From assembly GCA_003446015.1 (NCBI GenBank), contig DMBU01000037.1:1-21610 (forward strand): a DNA stretch of 21,610 nucleotides, in the 5' to 3' direction. The stretch is from Bacteroidales bacterium. Its GTDB lineage: Bacteria > Bacteroidota > Bacteroidia > Bacteroidales > UBA12077. Positions 1 through 7,703 of this stretch are shown one piece after another. Each line of letters begins with the position of its first letter. Positions within the stretch are counted from its first letter, which is position 1. Under the pieces are notes generated by a model. The model was given only the letters and a program-made list of their open reading frames with translations, ran no database searches and had not been told where the DNA came from. A program made the translations under genes and the position numbers.

Positions 1-606
1 AACTTGCCAAAAAATGTTTTTAGCCTGGGCTCCACCTTTAAGGATAACGTTAATTGCAGAGCTCATGGTAAGGTCACCTGCAATCTGGAAAACCCAAACA
101 TCATCTGCTCCACCCGAAATAGTAACTTCGGTTGGTATTATAACTGTACTTGTCCATTTATATAATCCCGGAGTAAGAGTTTTTCCACCAATGTTTCCGG
201 CTCCCAGTTCAAGAAAATCAGGATTAGAACGTCCGGCAGCATCGTTGTAAGCAGTTATCATATTTTCAACTGCTGTTGTAAGTGCCATAGGAGTTGGATC
301 TGCCATATCAGCTGCATACAAACTTCCGGTAACTTGTTCTGATTCTGCATATCCTGTGGCATCTGTTAAAGCAAGACCCGTGATTAAAGATGTAGCTGCA
401 GGGCTAAGACCCAAATCACCGGTAATAGATGAAATAGGAGTGTTATTAATTGCTGTTTTAGCAAGAATCACGTAATTAGCTGCAGTACCAAGATCAACGG
501 CTTCCTGACTTGAAGTATTTCCATTCGTGTCGTCATCTTTTGAACAACCGGTCATTAAAACAACTGTTGCTATCGCAAGTGTTAGTAATAAGTTTTTAAA
601 TTTCAT
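1..606 (-). CDS. Ice-binding-like (DUF3494) surface lipoprotein, C-terminus cut by window edge
   Basis: The first 202 codons are present and the frame runs off the left edge. The N-terminus is a lipoprotein signal ending ...LMTGC, with Cys21 followed by SKDDD. That acidic tract is of the kind known in Bacteroidota to send lipoproteins to the cell surface. From about residue 36 the protein is a DUF3494 (ice-binding-like beta-solenoid) domain: VDLGTAANYVILA, the LGLSPAA segment, VWVFQIAGDL, and GAQAKNIFWQV at the cut. It has no SbsA-type Ig repeats, unlike its two paralogues in this window, and is very close to the C-terminal domain of the next gene at both protein and DNA level. A promoter of the shared 68-bp class lies 39 bp upstream of the ATG. 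Actual ice binding is not shown; some DUF3494 proteins act as adhesins or have unknown roles. Confidence 0.9.
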   Translation of the reverse strand, partial: MKFKNLLLTLAIATVVLMTGCSKDDDTNGNTSSQEAVDLGTAANYVILAKTAINNTPISSITGDLGLSPAATSLITGLALTDATGYAESEQVTGSLYAADMADPTPMALTTAVENMITAYNDAAGRSNPDFLELGAGNIGGKTLTPGLYKWTSTVIIPTEVTISGGADDVWVFQIAGDLTMSSAINVILKGGAQAKNIFWQV

Positions 607-645
607 ATTAATTTGTTTTAGTTTTTGTGAAAAATTATCACAGAA

Positions 646-713
646 CAAAAGTAAGGGCATTGAATACATAGAGTGTTACACAACTTTTATTTTTAGTTAT
701 AATATTCACACAT
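646..713 (-). promoter_or_regulatory. Shared 68-bp promoter element, copy 1
   Basis: Plus-strand reading: CAAAAGTA (646-653, reverse complement TACTTTTG, a Bacteroidota -7 element), 21 bp, GTTACAC (675-681), 14 bp, GTTATAA (696-702), 1 bp, ATTCACACAT (704-713). It drives the DUF3494 gene that starts at 606. The distal repeat is the more degenerate one in this copy. Confidence 0.85.
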
Positions 714-952
714 TGTTTATTTGATTTGTTTTTATTTAAAAATTAAAAATCAACATTTGAACTGTTATTTGAATTTGACAAATTTTAATTACGATAAATA
801 TCAAGTCATATACTTAGTTACTTTTAGGTACAAGTTAATAGCTATTTGATTTTAATAGCTAATATTTTAAATTTTACTGCATTATGAATAAACAAATCAT
901 TATTTAATACTTATTCGTATTTTAGTGATTTAATAATCGATTTCAGCTTATT
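714..952. other. AT-rich intergenic stretch, nothing recognised
   Basis: The stretch lies between the promoter of the first DUF3494 gene and the terminator of the second. I see no open frame with coding character, no second promoter of the shared class and no strong hairpin. Confidence 0.6.
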
Positions 953-983
953 AAAAAAAGAGGCAGCCCCAGGGACTACCTCT
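953..983 (-). terminator. Rho-independent terminator of the 674-residue DUF3494 gene
   Basis: On the minus strand AGAGGTAGTCCC pairs with GGGGCTGCCTCT (two G-U pairs, very small loop) and is followed by seven U residues. It begins about 28 bp after the stop codon at 1012. Confidence 0.8.
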
Positions 984-1011
984 TTAAATGTATTCTTTAT
1001 TTAATAATTTA

Positions 1012-3036
1012 TTATGGTTCTATAATCACATTACCATCAAGAGTTACAGCAGTTTGTGACAAAGCTCTTCCTTTAAAGGATGCATTTGTTTGGAAAATAA
1101 TAGCTGTTTTCGACAATATAATACCTTCAAAATGCGATGTAGCTCCAAAGCTTGCTTCACCAGCTACCTGCCAGAAAATATTCTTAGCTTGAGCACCTCC
1201 TATAAGAGTAACATTAACAGCAGCACTCATAGTAAGATCTCCTGAAATCTGGAAGATCCATACATCGTCAGTTCCACCCGAAATGGTAACATCCGTTGGC
1301 AATGTAACTGTATTTGTCCATTTATATAGTCCTGGAACAAGTGTTTTACCGCCAATATTTCCGGTACCCAGTTCAAGAAAATCAGGAGTAGGGCGACCTT
1401 TAGCATCTTCATAGGCAGTAACCATATTGCTAACCGCTGTGGTAAGGGATGCCGGAGTTGGATCTGCCATAGTTGCCGCATATATTTCCCCGGTAACTTG
1501 TGCTGATGTTGCATAATCGAGATGATCTACTAATGATAATCCAGTGATATAAGATGTAGCCGCTGGACTAAGACCTAAATCTCCTGTAATATCAGAAGTC
1601 GGGGTGTTACTTATTGCCGATTCAGCCAGAATAACATAATTTTCTGCTGTTCCGAGATCAACTACCGCCAGACCTGTTGATGCAGTGGCAGTTGTAAAAC
1701 TCCATACTTTATCAGCAGCAAGTGCGTTGCCAGCAGTATCTTTTACTTCGGTAGTTATTGTAGCAGTATAAACAGTTTCTGCTTCCAATGTATTTGTTGG
1801 ATTAAATGTTGCTGTTGTTCCGAAATATTCTACCATACCTGGAATAGTTGTTAATCCTTGTTTAAGAATAAATGTTGAAGTGCTAATGCTTAAAGGATCC
1901 ATTTCCTCACTGAATGTAGCAGTAATAGTTTTACTACGAATAACATCCATAGCATTGTTTTCAGGGTCAGTTAAAGTTATTTCAGGAGATACATCATCAG
2001 GTAAAACACCTGTTGTAAAACTCCATACTTTATTAAATGTAAGAGCGTTTCCATTTAAATCTGTAACATCATTAGTTATGGTAGCTACATAAATAGTTTC
2101 AGATGTTAAAACATCTGTTGGAGTAAATGTTGCTGTTGAATCGGTATATGAAACTGATCCATCAACGGAAAAATCCCCTTGCATTAACGTAAATGATGAA
2201 GTATTGATTGTTAATGGATCCATTTTCTCGCTGAAGTAAGCTTTTATAGCTGTGTTTCGCATAACATCTATATCGTTGCCAGCAGGATCTGTTGAAATTA
2301 TGGTTGGTAATATAACATCTGGCACAAGTCCGGTAGTAAAACTCCATATTTTATTATTTGCCAGTGCAAACCCGGCAATGTTTTTTGATTCACTCGTAAT
2401 TGTGGCAGTATAATTAGTTTCGGTTTCCAACATATTTGTTGGGGTAAATGTAGCAGTTGTTCCTGTGTATGAAACCGTTCCTTCTATTTCAGTATCGCCT
2501 TGTTTTAAGCTAAATGATGAAGTGTTTATTGTTAAAGGATCCATCGCTTCACTAAATGTGGCAGTAACTACTTTATCAAGATTTACATCCACGGCATTGT
2601 TTACAGGTGAAGTAGAAATTACAGAAGGAGCTGTTAAGCTACCTGTAGTAAAATTCCATTCAAAATTACTAACCATTGCCATACCTGATGCATTCTTAGC
2701 ATCTTTTGTAATATTTGCCGTGTAACTGGTGTTAGCTAAAAGATGGTTTGAAGGAGTAAAGGATGCAGTTGTACCCGTGTACGAAACTGTTCCCGCAACT
2801 GGTTCTTCGCCTTGTTTTAAAGTAAATGTTGACGTACCTATTGTAAGAGGATTCATAGCCTCGCTGAATGTAGCAGTAACAATTTTATTAAGAGTTACAT
2901 CCGTAGCGTCATTTGACGGGTCAGTTGAAATTACCGTAGGTGAAAGACTAGCAACATTGTCGTCATCTTTTGAACACGCTGTCATTAAAACAACCGTTGC
3001 AATTGCAAAGGTTGATAATAGATTTTTTAATTTCAT
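1012..3036 (-). CDS. Surface lipoprotein: four SbsA-type Ig domains plus ice-binding-like DUF3494 domain
   Basis: This is a 674-residue protein. The lipoprotein signal ends ...LMTAC (Cys21) and is followed by SKDDD, a surface-export-type acidic tract. Four SbsA Ig-like (Big_5) repeats of about 100 residues lie at roughly 32-131, 136-236, 243-343 and 351-449. Each has the TDP/TSP...V...NK.V.ATFSE.M(D/N)PLTI...SF.L.QG pattern and closes with W.FTTG. Residues about 457-674 form a DUF3494 domain (LGTAENYVILAE, LGLSPAATSYITG, DDVWIFQISGDLTMS, GAQAKNIFWQVAG, FKGRALSQTAVTL). The expected picture is a tether-and-head protein: lipid-anchored at the surface, with the Ig repeats holding the solenoid away from the cell. 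It has its own shared-class promoter 41 bp upstream and its own terminator, so it is probably monocistronic. Known DUF3494 proteins bind ice; here adhesion to ice or another surface is inference. Confidence 0.95.
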   Translation of the reverse strand: MKLKNLLSTFAIATVVLMTACSKDDDNVASLSPTVISTDPSNDATDVTLNKIVTATFSEAMNPLTIGTSTFTLKQGEEPVAGTVSYTGTTASFTPSNHLLANTSYTANITKDAKNASGMAMVSNFEWNFTTGSLTAPSVISTSPVNNAVDVNLDKVVTATFSEAMDPLTINTSSFSLKQGDTEIEGTVSYTGTTATFTPTNMLETETNYTATITSESKNIAGFALANNKIWSFTTGLVPDVILPTIISTDPAGNDIDVMRNTAIKAYFSEKMDPLTINTSSFTLMQGDFSVDGSVSYTDSTATFTPTDVLTSETIYVATITNDVTDLNGNALTFNKVWSFTTGVLPDDVSPEITLTDPENNAMDVIRSKTITATFSEEMDPLSISTSTFILKQGLTTIPGMVEYFGTTATFNPTNTLEAETVYTATITTEVKDTAGNALAADKVWSFTTATASTGLAVVDLGTAENYVILAESAISNTPTSDITGDLGLSPAATSYITGLSLVDHLDYATSAQVTGEIYAATMADPTPASLTTAVSNMVTAYEDAKGRPTPDFLELGTGNIGGKTLVPGLYKWTNTVTLPTDVTISGGTDDVWIFQISGDLTMSAAVNVTLIGGAQAKNIFWQVAGEASFGATSHFEGIILSKTAIIFQTNASFKGRALSQTAVTLDGNVIIEP

Positions 3037-3077
3037 ATGAGTTGATTTTAGTTTTAATGTATAAAATTATTAAAGAA

Positions 3078-3145
3078 CAAAGTTAGGTTTGTTAATCCCG
3101 GAGAGTGTTGCAAAACAATGGATTTATGTTACATAATTCACACAT
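3078..3145 (-). promoter_or_regulatory. Shared 68-bp promoter element, copy 2
   Basis: CAAAGTTA (3078-3085, reverse complement TAACTTTG), 21 bp, GTTGCAA (3107-3113), 14 bp, GTTACAT (3128-3134), 1 bp, ATTCACACAT (3136-3145). It drives the DUF3494 gene that starts at 3036. Confidence 0.85.
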
Positions 3146-3300
3146 TGTGAGCAGTTCAAGGAAACAGCAATCAGTTTCAATTAAAGTATAAAACTGACTA
3201 TAATTTATAGGCATTGCTATATGAAGCCAATATTCTTAAGGTTATTAAATATAAGATAGGCAAACCAATGTTAGTTAGTACTTTCTTAAACAACCACCAA

Positions 3301-4236
3301 CTATACATTCTCAGAAAGAACTCTTTGATAGATTCTTGTTCCTACATATATTTCATCCTTAAGAGGATTCAATTTTTTCTTTTTAATTCTGATAATCTGA
3401 TAAACAAAGAGTGTAATATTTGTCAATAGTGCAACAAAACTCACAATAAAGAAAGCTTTCGGGTTGTGAGTTGTAGGAATTGGGGCTATTTTATCGGCAA
3501 ACTGTGGAACCGTCATTACAAACATAATCCACAGCGCAAGAGTCGATGCTCTGTGTTGAAGCCATGCCCCTTTAACAATAAAAAATGCAGGAATAGTACA
3601 TGAAAGAAGTAATGCTACTCCACAGTAAAAAGAGTGATCGGAAATGCAGTTATAGGTATAAGCAAAGTTCCATAGATCGTAAGCTATAATCCATGCCCAA
3701 ATCATATCTGGCCAAATCATGTCTTTTGATTTGTTTTTTGAGATTACTATACCTGCCCAGCCGCAAATTGTTAATATATTCAGTATACCGGCAATCCCGT
3801 TCATTATATTCCAAGGTCCTGATATGGTCCAAAGATTATCAACAAATCCTCCATCCCACAAACCATAACTGTAAACTTGAAAATCTCTAATACAAGCCTC
3901 CAGGATGTTAATGGCGAGTATAGCTGCTGGGAAAACGAGAACCCATTTTTTTTTGGCTAATGCAGGAATATACCTGATAGCCATAAACCCTATAACACCT
4001 GCAAGTGCTGAATAAGTCTTAACCCAGTTAAACCATGTACCTGTTCCATATTCATTTCCCGGAGCTGCCGTTTTAGGCCAAACAAAAACAGTAAGTATAA
4101 TCGGAACAATAAGAAAAAGGAGAATCCCTCCCCACTTTGTTGTTCGTCCAAATTCATTAAAAGCAATTAAAGTAAACGTAACAATGAGCAAAATTACCCA
4201 CCCGTTCCATCCTGGCAATTCGTATAAATAATTCAT
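3301..4236 (-). CDS. Polytopic membrane protein, probable DUF5692 family
   Basis: This is a 311-residue integral membrane protein with about eight or nine hydrophobic segments. It is rich in Trp and Tyr near segment ends (WNGWVILL, WAWIIAYDLWNF, GPWNIMNGIAGILNI) and finishes with a lysine-rich cytoplasmic-type tail (IRIKKKKLN). Length and Trp-rich helices match my recollection of the DUF5692 family, whose function is unknown; I cannot verify this by search. It lacks the shared promoter of its neighbours. The 263-bp upstream gap has a weak -7-like TACTTTTA near 4280. No catalytic or transport motif was recognised. Confidence 0.85.
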   Translation of the reverse strand: MNYLYELPGWNGWVILLIVTFTLIAFNEFGRTTKWGGILLFLIVPIILTVFVWPKTAAPGNEYGTGTWFNWVKTYSALAGVIGFMAIRYIPALAKKKWVLVFPAAILAINILEACIRDFQVYSYGLWDGGFVDNLWTISGPWNIMNGIAGILNILTICGWAGIVISKNKSKDMIWPDMIWAWIIAYDLWNFAYTYNCISDHSFYCGVALLLSCTIPAFFIVKGAWLQHRASTLALWIMFVMTVPQFADKIAPIPTTHNPKAFFIVSFVALLTNITLFVYQIIRIKKKKLNPLKDEIYVGTRIYQRVLSENV

Positions 4237-4499
4237 AACATATTAAGTTATAGCTTATATTATTTTAGAATTTTGAGAATAAAAGTAAAAGTTTTTCTAT
4301 CTAAAAAACAATGTTTATTTAAATTATATTTCTGTAAATTACGTTCACATAACAATCTTATTGCTTGCGATTTTCATGTTGATTTGCTTTTTAAGGGATA
4401 TGGGAAAAGGAGTTATGGAAATAAAATCGCGAAAATGGCCAAAACCTAATATTTGAAATGGAACAAAAACAAAATCCCAATTTAGAAATAAACAGTCAA

Positions 4500-4709
4500 C
4501 TATTTTTTAGATGATTGCCAAAATATAACTCCGCCAACACCCATTACAACAATACCAATTACTGGAGACCAGTTAAGTCGATGAGGTTTATTCCTTGTGA
4601 TTTCAACTTTTCCCATATCAACTACTTTCTCTTTGGTGAAAATAGTAAATGCTGTAAAAATGGTTAATGCTAACCCAATTAGAATAATGATAATCCCTGT
4701 TGTTTTCAT
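4500..4709 (-). CDS. Small two-helix membrane protein, function unknown
   Basis: This is a 69-residue protein with two hydrophobic segments (about 4-24 and 49-63), joined by a charged loop containing KEKVVDMGKVEITRNK, and a short SSKK tail. The hairpin topology and coding start (MKTTGIII) look real, and proteins of this shape are common in Bacteroidota near stress genes. It is monocistronic by spacing (245 bp to the upstream gene, 263 bp to the downstream one) and has no shared-class promoter. No functional motif. Confidence 0.75.
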   Translation of the reverse strand: MKTTGIIIILIGLALTIFTAFTIFTKEKVVDMGKVEITRNKPHRLNWSPVIGIVVMGVGGVIFWQSSKK

Positions 4710-4798
4710 TTTTTTATAATTTAAGGTTTATAGTAATTTTATGTGTATGTGTGTTTCAGGTCTTAGAAGTTTCAATGTCTAAATATATTCAGTTAAAA

Positions 4799-4883
4799 AT
4801 AGGTGCCTAGTTGTAAATATTAATAACCCTGCGATATTATGAACCTAAATTATAGCTTGTAATTAAATCTACTAAGCACCTAT
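4799..4883. repeat. Spaced 13-bp inverted repeat
   Basis: ATAGGTGCCTAGT (4799-4811) and ACTAAGCACCTAT (4871-4883) are inverted copies matching at 12 of 13 positions, separated by 59 AT-rich bases. They lie between the DUF6600 gene's stop and the start of the 69-residue gene. This may be a long-loop RNA structure or a short element boundary; there is no U-run placed for a classical terminator. Confidence 0.5.
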
Positions 4884-4954
4884 AGAACAACTGTTTTAGT
4901 TTTTAAGAGTGGAACTTTTTATATGTTTCTGTTTTTTAATTTATTGATTTTGTA

Positions 4955-5944
4955 TTAATTGTTACGTTTTTTGCGTCCTTCAGATTTAGGTTTTTTAGAT
5001 TTTTTATCTCTTTCATCCCGGACTTGTTCATTGTTTTTCTGTTTCGACGATTTAACACTACCAGGTTGCTGTTGTCTTTTATTATTTTCACGTTGATTTA
5101 CATTATGCTGTCGATTATTTTTATTTCTTTCAGAAGGTTTTTTCACATCCTTCAAGTTAGAAACTCTGGATGGAGCAGCTCTTTGATCTCTATCATTGTG
5201 ATTATTAATTTGCGGCCTGTAAATATGTAATTGCCCTTTATTTAATTTATGTCCCGGATTGTTATTCTCTTGAATACCAACCGCGCGAATCTGTCGTCCG
5301 GTAGCTCTCTGAACATCGTTTCTGTCTGGTCCTGCTACATATCTGGCATTTCGTCCTCGGTCATCGTAGGTATTTTCTATCACCCTCGAATTACGAATAA
5401 TTCGTTCATGCTCATTTCTGTTTACATGATAGCGATGAATGTTCGACCGCATGATATCTCTATTTCTTACGAATATCCAATGATCGTTATGTGAATCATA
5501 ATTATTGCCAAAACTTACATTGATCGAAACACCTGGTCTCATTGGTGTCCAGCCATAATAATCACCAGCACTTCTCCATACTACCCACGAAGGACCCCAT
5601 TCATTATCGGGTATCCAAAACCAACCATAATAATTATTATAATCCCAACGACCATAATGGAAAGCTGCCCATCCCCAATTGTAATTAGAATACCAGGTCC
5701 AGCCATACTCTGTTAAAATCCAATGACCATTTGTTGAATAAGGAACAAAGTCATATCCAGCATCAGGGATCCATACATATCCATAGCTTGGATAATCAAC
5801 CCATTGTCCGTAAGGACTTAACTGATCATAGAAGACCTGCATACTCACATATGGTTGCTGCGCCTTCGTTTGATTTGTAAAAATTACTGATGATAGAACC
5901 ACAAGTAATACGAATAAAATTTTAATGTTCTTTTTCATGATCAT
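4955..5944 (-). CDS. DUF6600-type secreted Trp/Tyr-rich protein with basic tail
   Basis: This is a 329-residue protein. A Sec signal peptide (cleavage likely after TKA, about residue 28) precedes a Trp/Tyr/Gly-rich region, about 32-150. That region repeats units such as SPYGQWVDYPSYGYVWIPD, NGHWILTEYGWTWYS, YGRWDYNNYYGWFWIPD and WGPSWVVWR, typical of the DUF6600 family in Bacteroidota. From about 170 onward the chain is Asn/Arg/Lys/Gln-rich and ends KSEGRKKRNN, so it is probably disordered and strongly basic. The tail could bind anionic polymers, but that is inference. Two starts are possible, MIMKK at 5944 or MKK at 5938, and the sequence does not decide between them. It is preceded by a shared-class promoter. 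Confidence 0.9.
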   Translation of the reverse strand: MIMKKNIKILFVLLVVLSSVIFTNQTKAQQPYVSMQVFYDQLSPYGQWVDYPSYGYVWIPDAGYDFVPYSTNGHWILTEYGWTWYSNYNWGWAAFHYGRWDYNNYYGWFWIPDNEWGPSWVVWRSAGDYYGWTPMRPGVSINVSFGNNYDSHNDHWIFVRNRDIMRSNIHRYHVNRNEHERIIRNSRVIENTYDDRGRNARYVAGPDRNDVQRATGRQIRAVGIQENNNPGHKLNKGQLHIYRPQINNHNDRDQRAAPSRVSNLKDVKKPSERNKNNRQHNVNQRENNKRQQQPGSVKSSKQKNNEQVRDERDKKSKKPKSEGRKKRNN

Positions 5945-6003
5945 TCTAATTATATAAGAGAATTTTTTTTTTAAGATTTTAATTTAAATGTTTGATTAAT
6001 AAC

Positions 6004-6071
6004 CAAAGGTATTTCAATCCATAATCGTAAGTGTTACATAACTTTCGATAAGAGTTACATTATTCACACAT
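6004..6071 (-). promoter_or_regulatory. Shared 68-bp promoter element, copy 3
   Basis: CAAAGGTA (6004-6011, reverse complement TACCTTTG), 21 bp, GTTACAT (6033-6039), 14 bp, GTTACAT (6054-6060), 1 bp, ATTCACACAT (6062-6071). Both repeats are perfect, so this is the best consensus copy. It drives the DUF6600 gene. Confidence 0.9.
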
Positions 6072-6202
6072 TTATTTTTAAGGGAATGTGTTGTTTGCTT
6101 TCTGCCTGTTAACGATTAGCAAAAAAGGTGGTAAATGCTCAATTAATGTGAGTATCGTTCTGAAATTATTTAGGCTTATTCATTAATAAAAAAATAAACA
6201 AT

Positions 6203-6238
6203 AAAAAACACCTTGCTTTCCTAAAAGCAAAGTGTTTT
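6203..6238 (-). terminator. Rho-independent terminator of the OmpA-type lipoprotein gene
   Basis: On the minus strand AAAACACTTTGCTTT pairs with AAAGCAAGGTGTTTT around a short loop (one G-U pair), followed by U-rich sequence. It lies about 20 bp beyond the stop codon at 6258. Confidence 0.75.
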
Positions 6239-6257
6239 AAATTTTTATGAGTAAATT

Positions 6258-7097
6258 TTATTGGTTTAAAAGTTTATAAAGCTCTTTTAAATCAGGAGAT
6301 AATATAACTTCAGTTCTTCGGTTACCTGCTCTTCCTTCATCTGTTTCATTTGCTTGTACCGGATGAAATTGGCTTCTTCCTGATGCTGTAATTCGCTTCT
6401 CATCAAAACCATTGTCTTTTGTTAAAATACGTACGATGGTTGTAGCTCTTGCTGCACTGAGATCCCAATTGTCTTTATAAAGTTTTGTTTGTATTGGAAC
6501 ATTATCTGTATGGCCTTCAATAATTACATTGATGTCTTTAGTGCTTTTAAGAACCTGAGCAAGTTTTTTGAGTGCTTCTTTTCCTTTAGAATCTACAACA
6601 TCACTACCCGACTTAAATAATAATTTTTCCTGAAGCGAAACATAAACTTTTCCATTTTCAAGATAAACAGATAATTCATCAGCCTCAAAATTAATGAGAG
6701 CTTCAGATATTGAATTTTTAAGATTATTCATGATATCACTTTGTGTTTGAATAATCTCTTGAAAATCTCTTAATCGTTTCGCCTGAGCTTCAATAGTTAA
6801 TTTTGATTCATCAGACAAAGCTTTTAGATTATCCTGGCCTTCAGAATTTTCAATTTGCAACGAAGCTTTGTCGTTTTGCAATGAAGATTTATCGTATTGC
6901 AACGAAGCTTTCTCATTTTTAAGATTTTTAACCTGATCATAACATTCATCCAATTGTACGGACTTATTGACACTATCTTTTCTAAGATTATATACTTTGT
7001 CTTCAGAAGCTACATACTTCTTATTCGATACACATGATGTAAATAATAAACTAAAAATCATGGTTGAGAATACAAGGTATTGGAATGATTTTTTCAT
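6258..7097 (-). CDS. OmpA-family peptidoglycan-binding lipoprotein with coiled-coil stalk
   Basis: This is a 279-residue protein. The lipobox is LLFTSC (Cys22), without the acidic surface-export tract, so the inner leaflet of the outer membrane is the likely site. Residues about 30-130 are a coiled coil, including three near-identical heptads (NEKASLQ, YDKSSLQ, NDKASLQ). Residues about 155-268 form an OmpA/MotB-type domain: LLFKSGSDVVDSKGKEAL, EGHTDNVPI, NWDLSAARATTIVRIL, and the closing GNRRTEVIL. The Asp of HTDN and the Arg of NRR are the positions that contact diaminopimelate in this family. The role is anchoring the outer membrane to the cell wall over a stalk. It has its own shared-class promoter and terminator, so it is monocistronic. 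The predicted -7 element is only 27 bp from the ATG. Confidence 0.93.
   Translation of the reverse strand: MKKSFQYLVFSTMIFSLLFTSCVSNKKYVASEDKVYNLRKDSVNKSVQLDECYDQVKNLKNEKASLQYDKSSLQNDKASLQIENSEGQDNLKALSDESKLTIEAQAKRLRDFQEIIQTQSDIMNNLKNSISEALINFEADELSVYLENGKVYVSLQEKLLFKSGSDVVDSKGKEALKKLAQVLKSTKDINVIIEGHTDNVPIQTKLYKDNWDLSAARATTIVRILTKDNGFDEKRITASGRSQFHPVQANETDEGRAGNRRTEVILSPDLKELYKLLNQ
6855..6917 (-). repeat. Three 21-bp tandem repeats encoding coiled-coil heptads
   Basis: On the plus strand three consecutive 21-bp units start with TTGCAA(C/T)GAAG at 6855, 6876 and 6897. They encode the heptads of the OmpA lipoprotein stalk, and the nucleotide similarity implies recent expansion. Confidence 0.8.
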
Positions 7098-7124
7098 CTC
7101 TTTTTGTTTTTATTAATAATATTA

Positions 7125-7192
7125 CAAAGTTGATTACCTTAAGAATAAAAAGTATTACATAACTATTAGATTAAGTTACATAATTCACACAT
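7125..7192 (-). promoter_or_regulatory. Shared 68-bp promoter element, copy 4
   Basis: CAAAGTTG (7125-7132, reverse complement CAACTTTG, one mismatch to TAnnTTTG), 21 bp, ATTACAT (7154-7160), 14 bp, GTTACAT (7175-7181), 1 bp, ATTCACACAT (7183-7192). It drives the OmpA lipoprotein gene. Confidence 0.85.
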
Positions 7193-7293
7193 CATTTTTT
7201 AGTTATAAAGTGTTTGTAAAATAAAGTCTTCATCATTTTCATGCTTTCAAATGTTGATCTGCTCGTTAACTATAACCCTATATTTTCAATAAA

Positions 7294-7582
7294 TTATTGT
7301 GTGAGACGAAATAATTTTAACATTTTTTTTAATGTGTGTACGAATAGTTTAAATAAGGTATAACTGAACTTTTTTTGAGATTTGATTTTAATTTTCTTGA
7401 GGGATATAGATTCAAAATTAGAGTAAATAACGGTGTAAACCTCTAATTCATTATTGGCAAGTTTTTTAAAACAGTAAGAATCTGCATTAACGAGTTTATC
7501 AACTCTAATATGCCTTCGCGATCACGATATAATTAGCATCATGAATTTTATCCAGTAAGATTTCAAATTTTGCCAACTCTTT
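7294..7582 (-). pseudogene. Possible decayed coding remnant
   Basis: In the otherwise empty gap between promoter copy 4 and the terminator at 7643, the minus strand has two overlapping open frames that look like one broken reading frame. The first (7505-7582) reads KELAKFEILLDKIHDANYIV and stops at a TAG. The second (7294-7521) continues in another frame with RVDKLVNADSYCFKKL and ELEVYTVIYSNFESISL, and ends in a basic stretch. No family is recognised and there is no good start codon. AT-rich noise is a real alternative. Confidence 0.3.
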
Positions 7583-7642
7583 TTAGCAAATGTTATTGAT
7601 TTATTATCAGATTAAGTTTTTAGAACAATAACAATTTGAACT

Positions 7643-7680
7643 AAAAAAAAGAGACCGTTTAATTTATATTAAACGGTCTC
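7643..7680 (-). terminator. Rho-independent terminator of the DUF3494-OmpA operon
   Basis: GAGACCGTTTAAT (7651-7663) and ATTAAACGGTCTC (7668-7680) form a perfect stem with a four-base loop. On the minus strand it is followed by eight U residues (7643-7650). It lies 23 bp after the stop of the OmpA barrel gene. Confidence 0.9.
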
Positions 7681-7703
7681 TTCTAATCAAATTGATTAAT
7701 GAA

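Noticed and set aside
14..3040. Plus-strand open frames opposite the DUF3494 genes
   Set aside because: They are antisense shadows of the repeated Ig and solenoid coding sequence and have no start signals or domains of their own.
4415..4456. Thirteen-codon plus-strand frame with a GGAG before its ATG
   Set aside because: Too short, no family, no promoter, and Shine-Dalgarno-like strings carry little weight in Bacteroidota.
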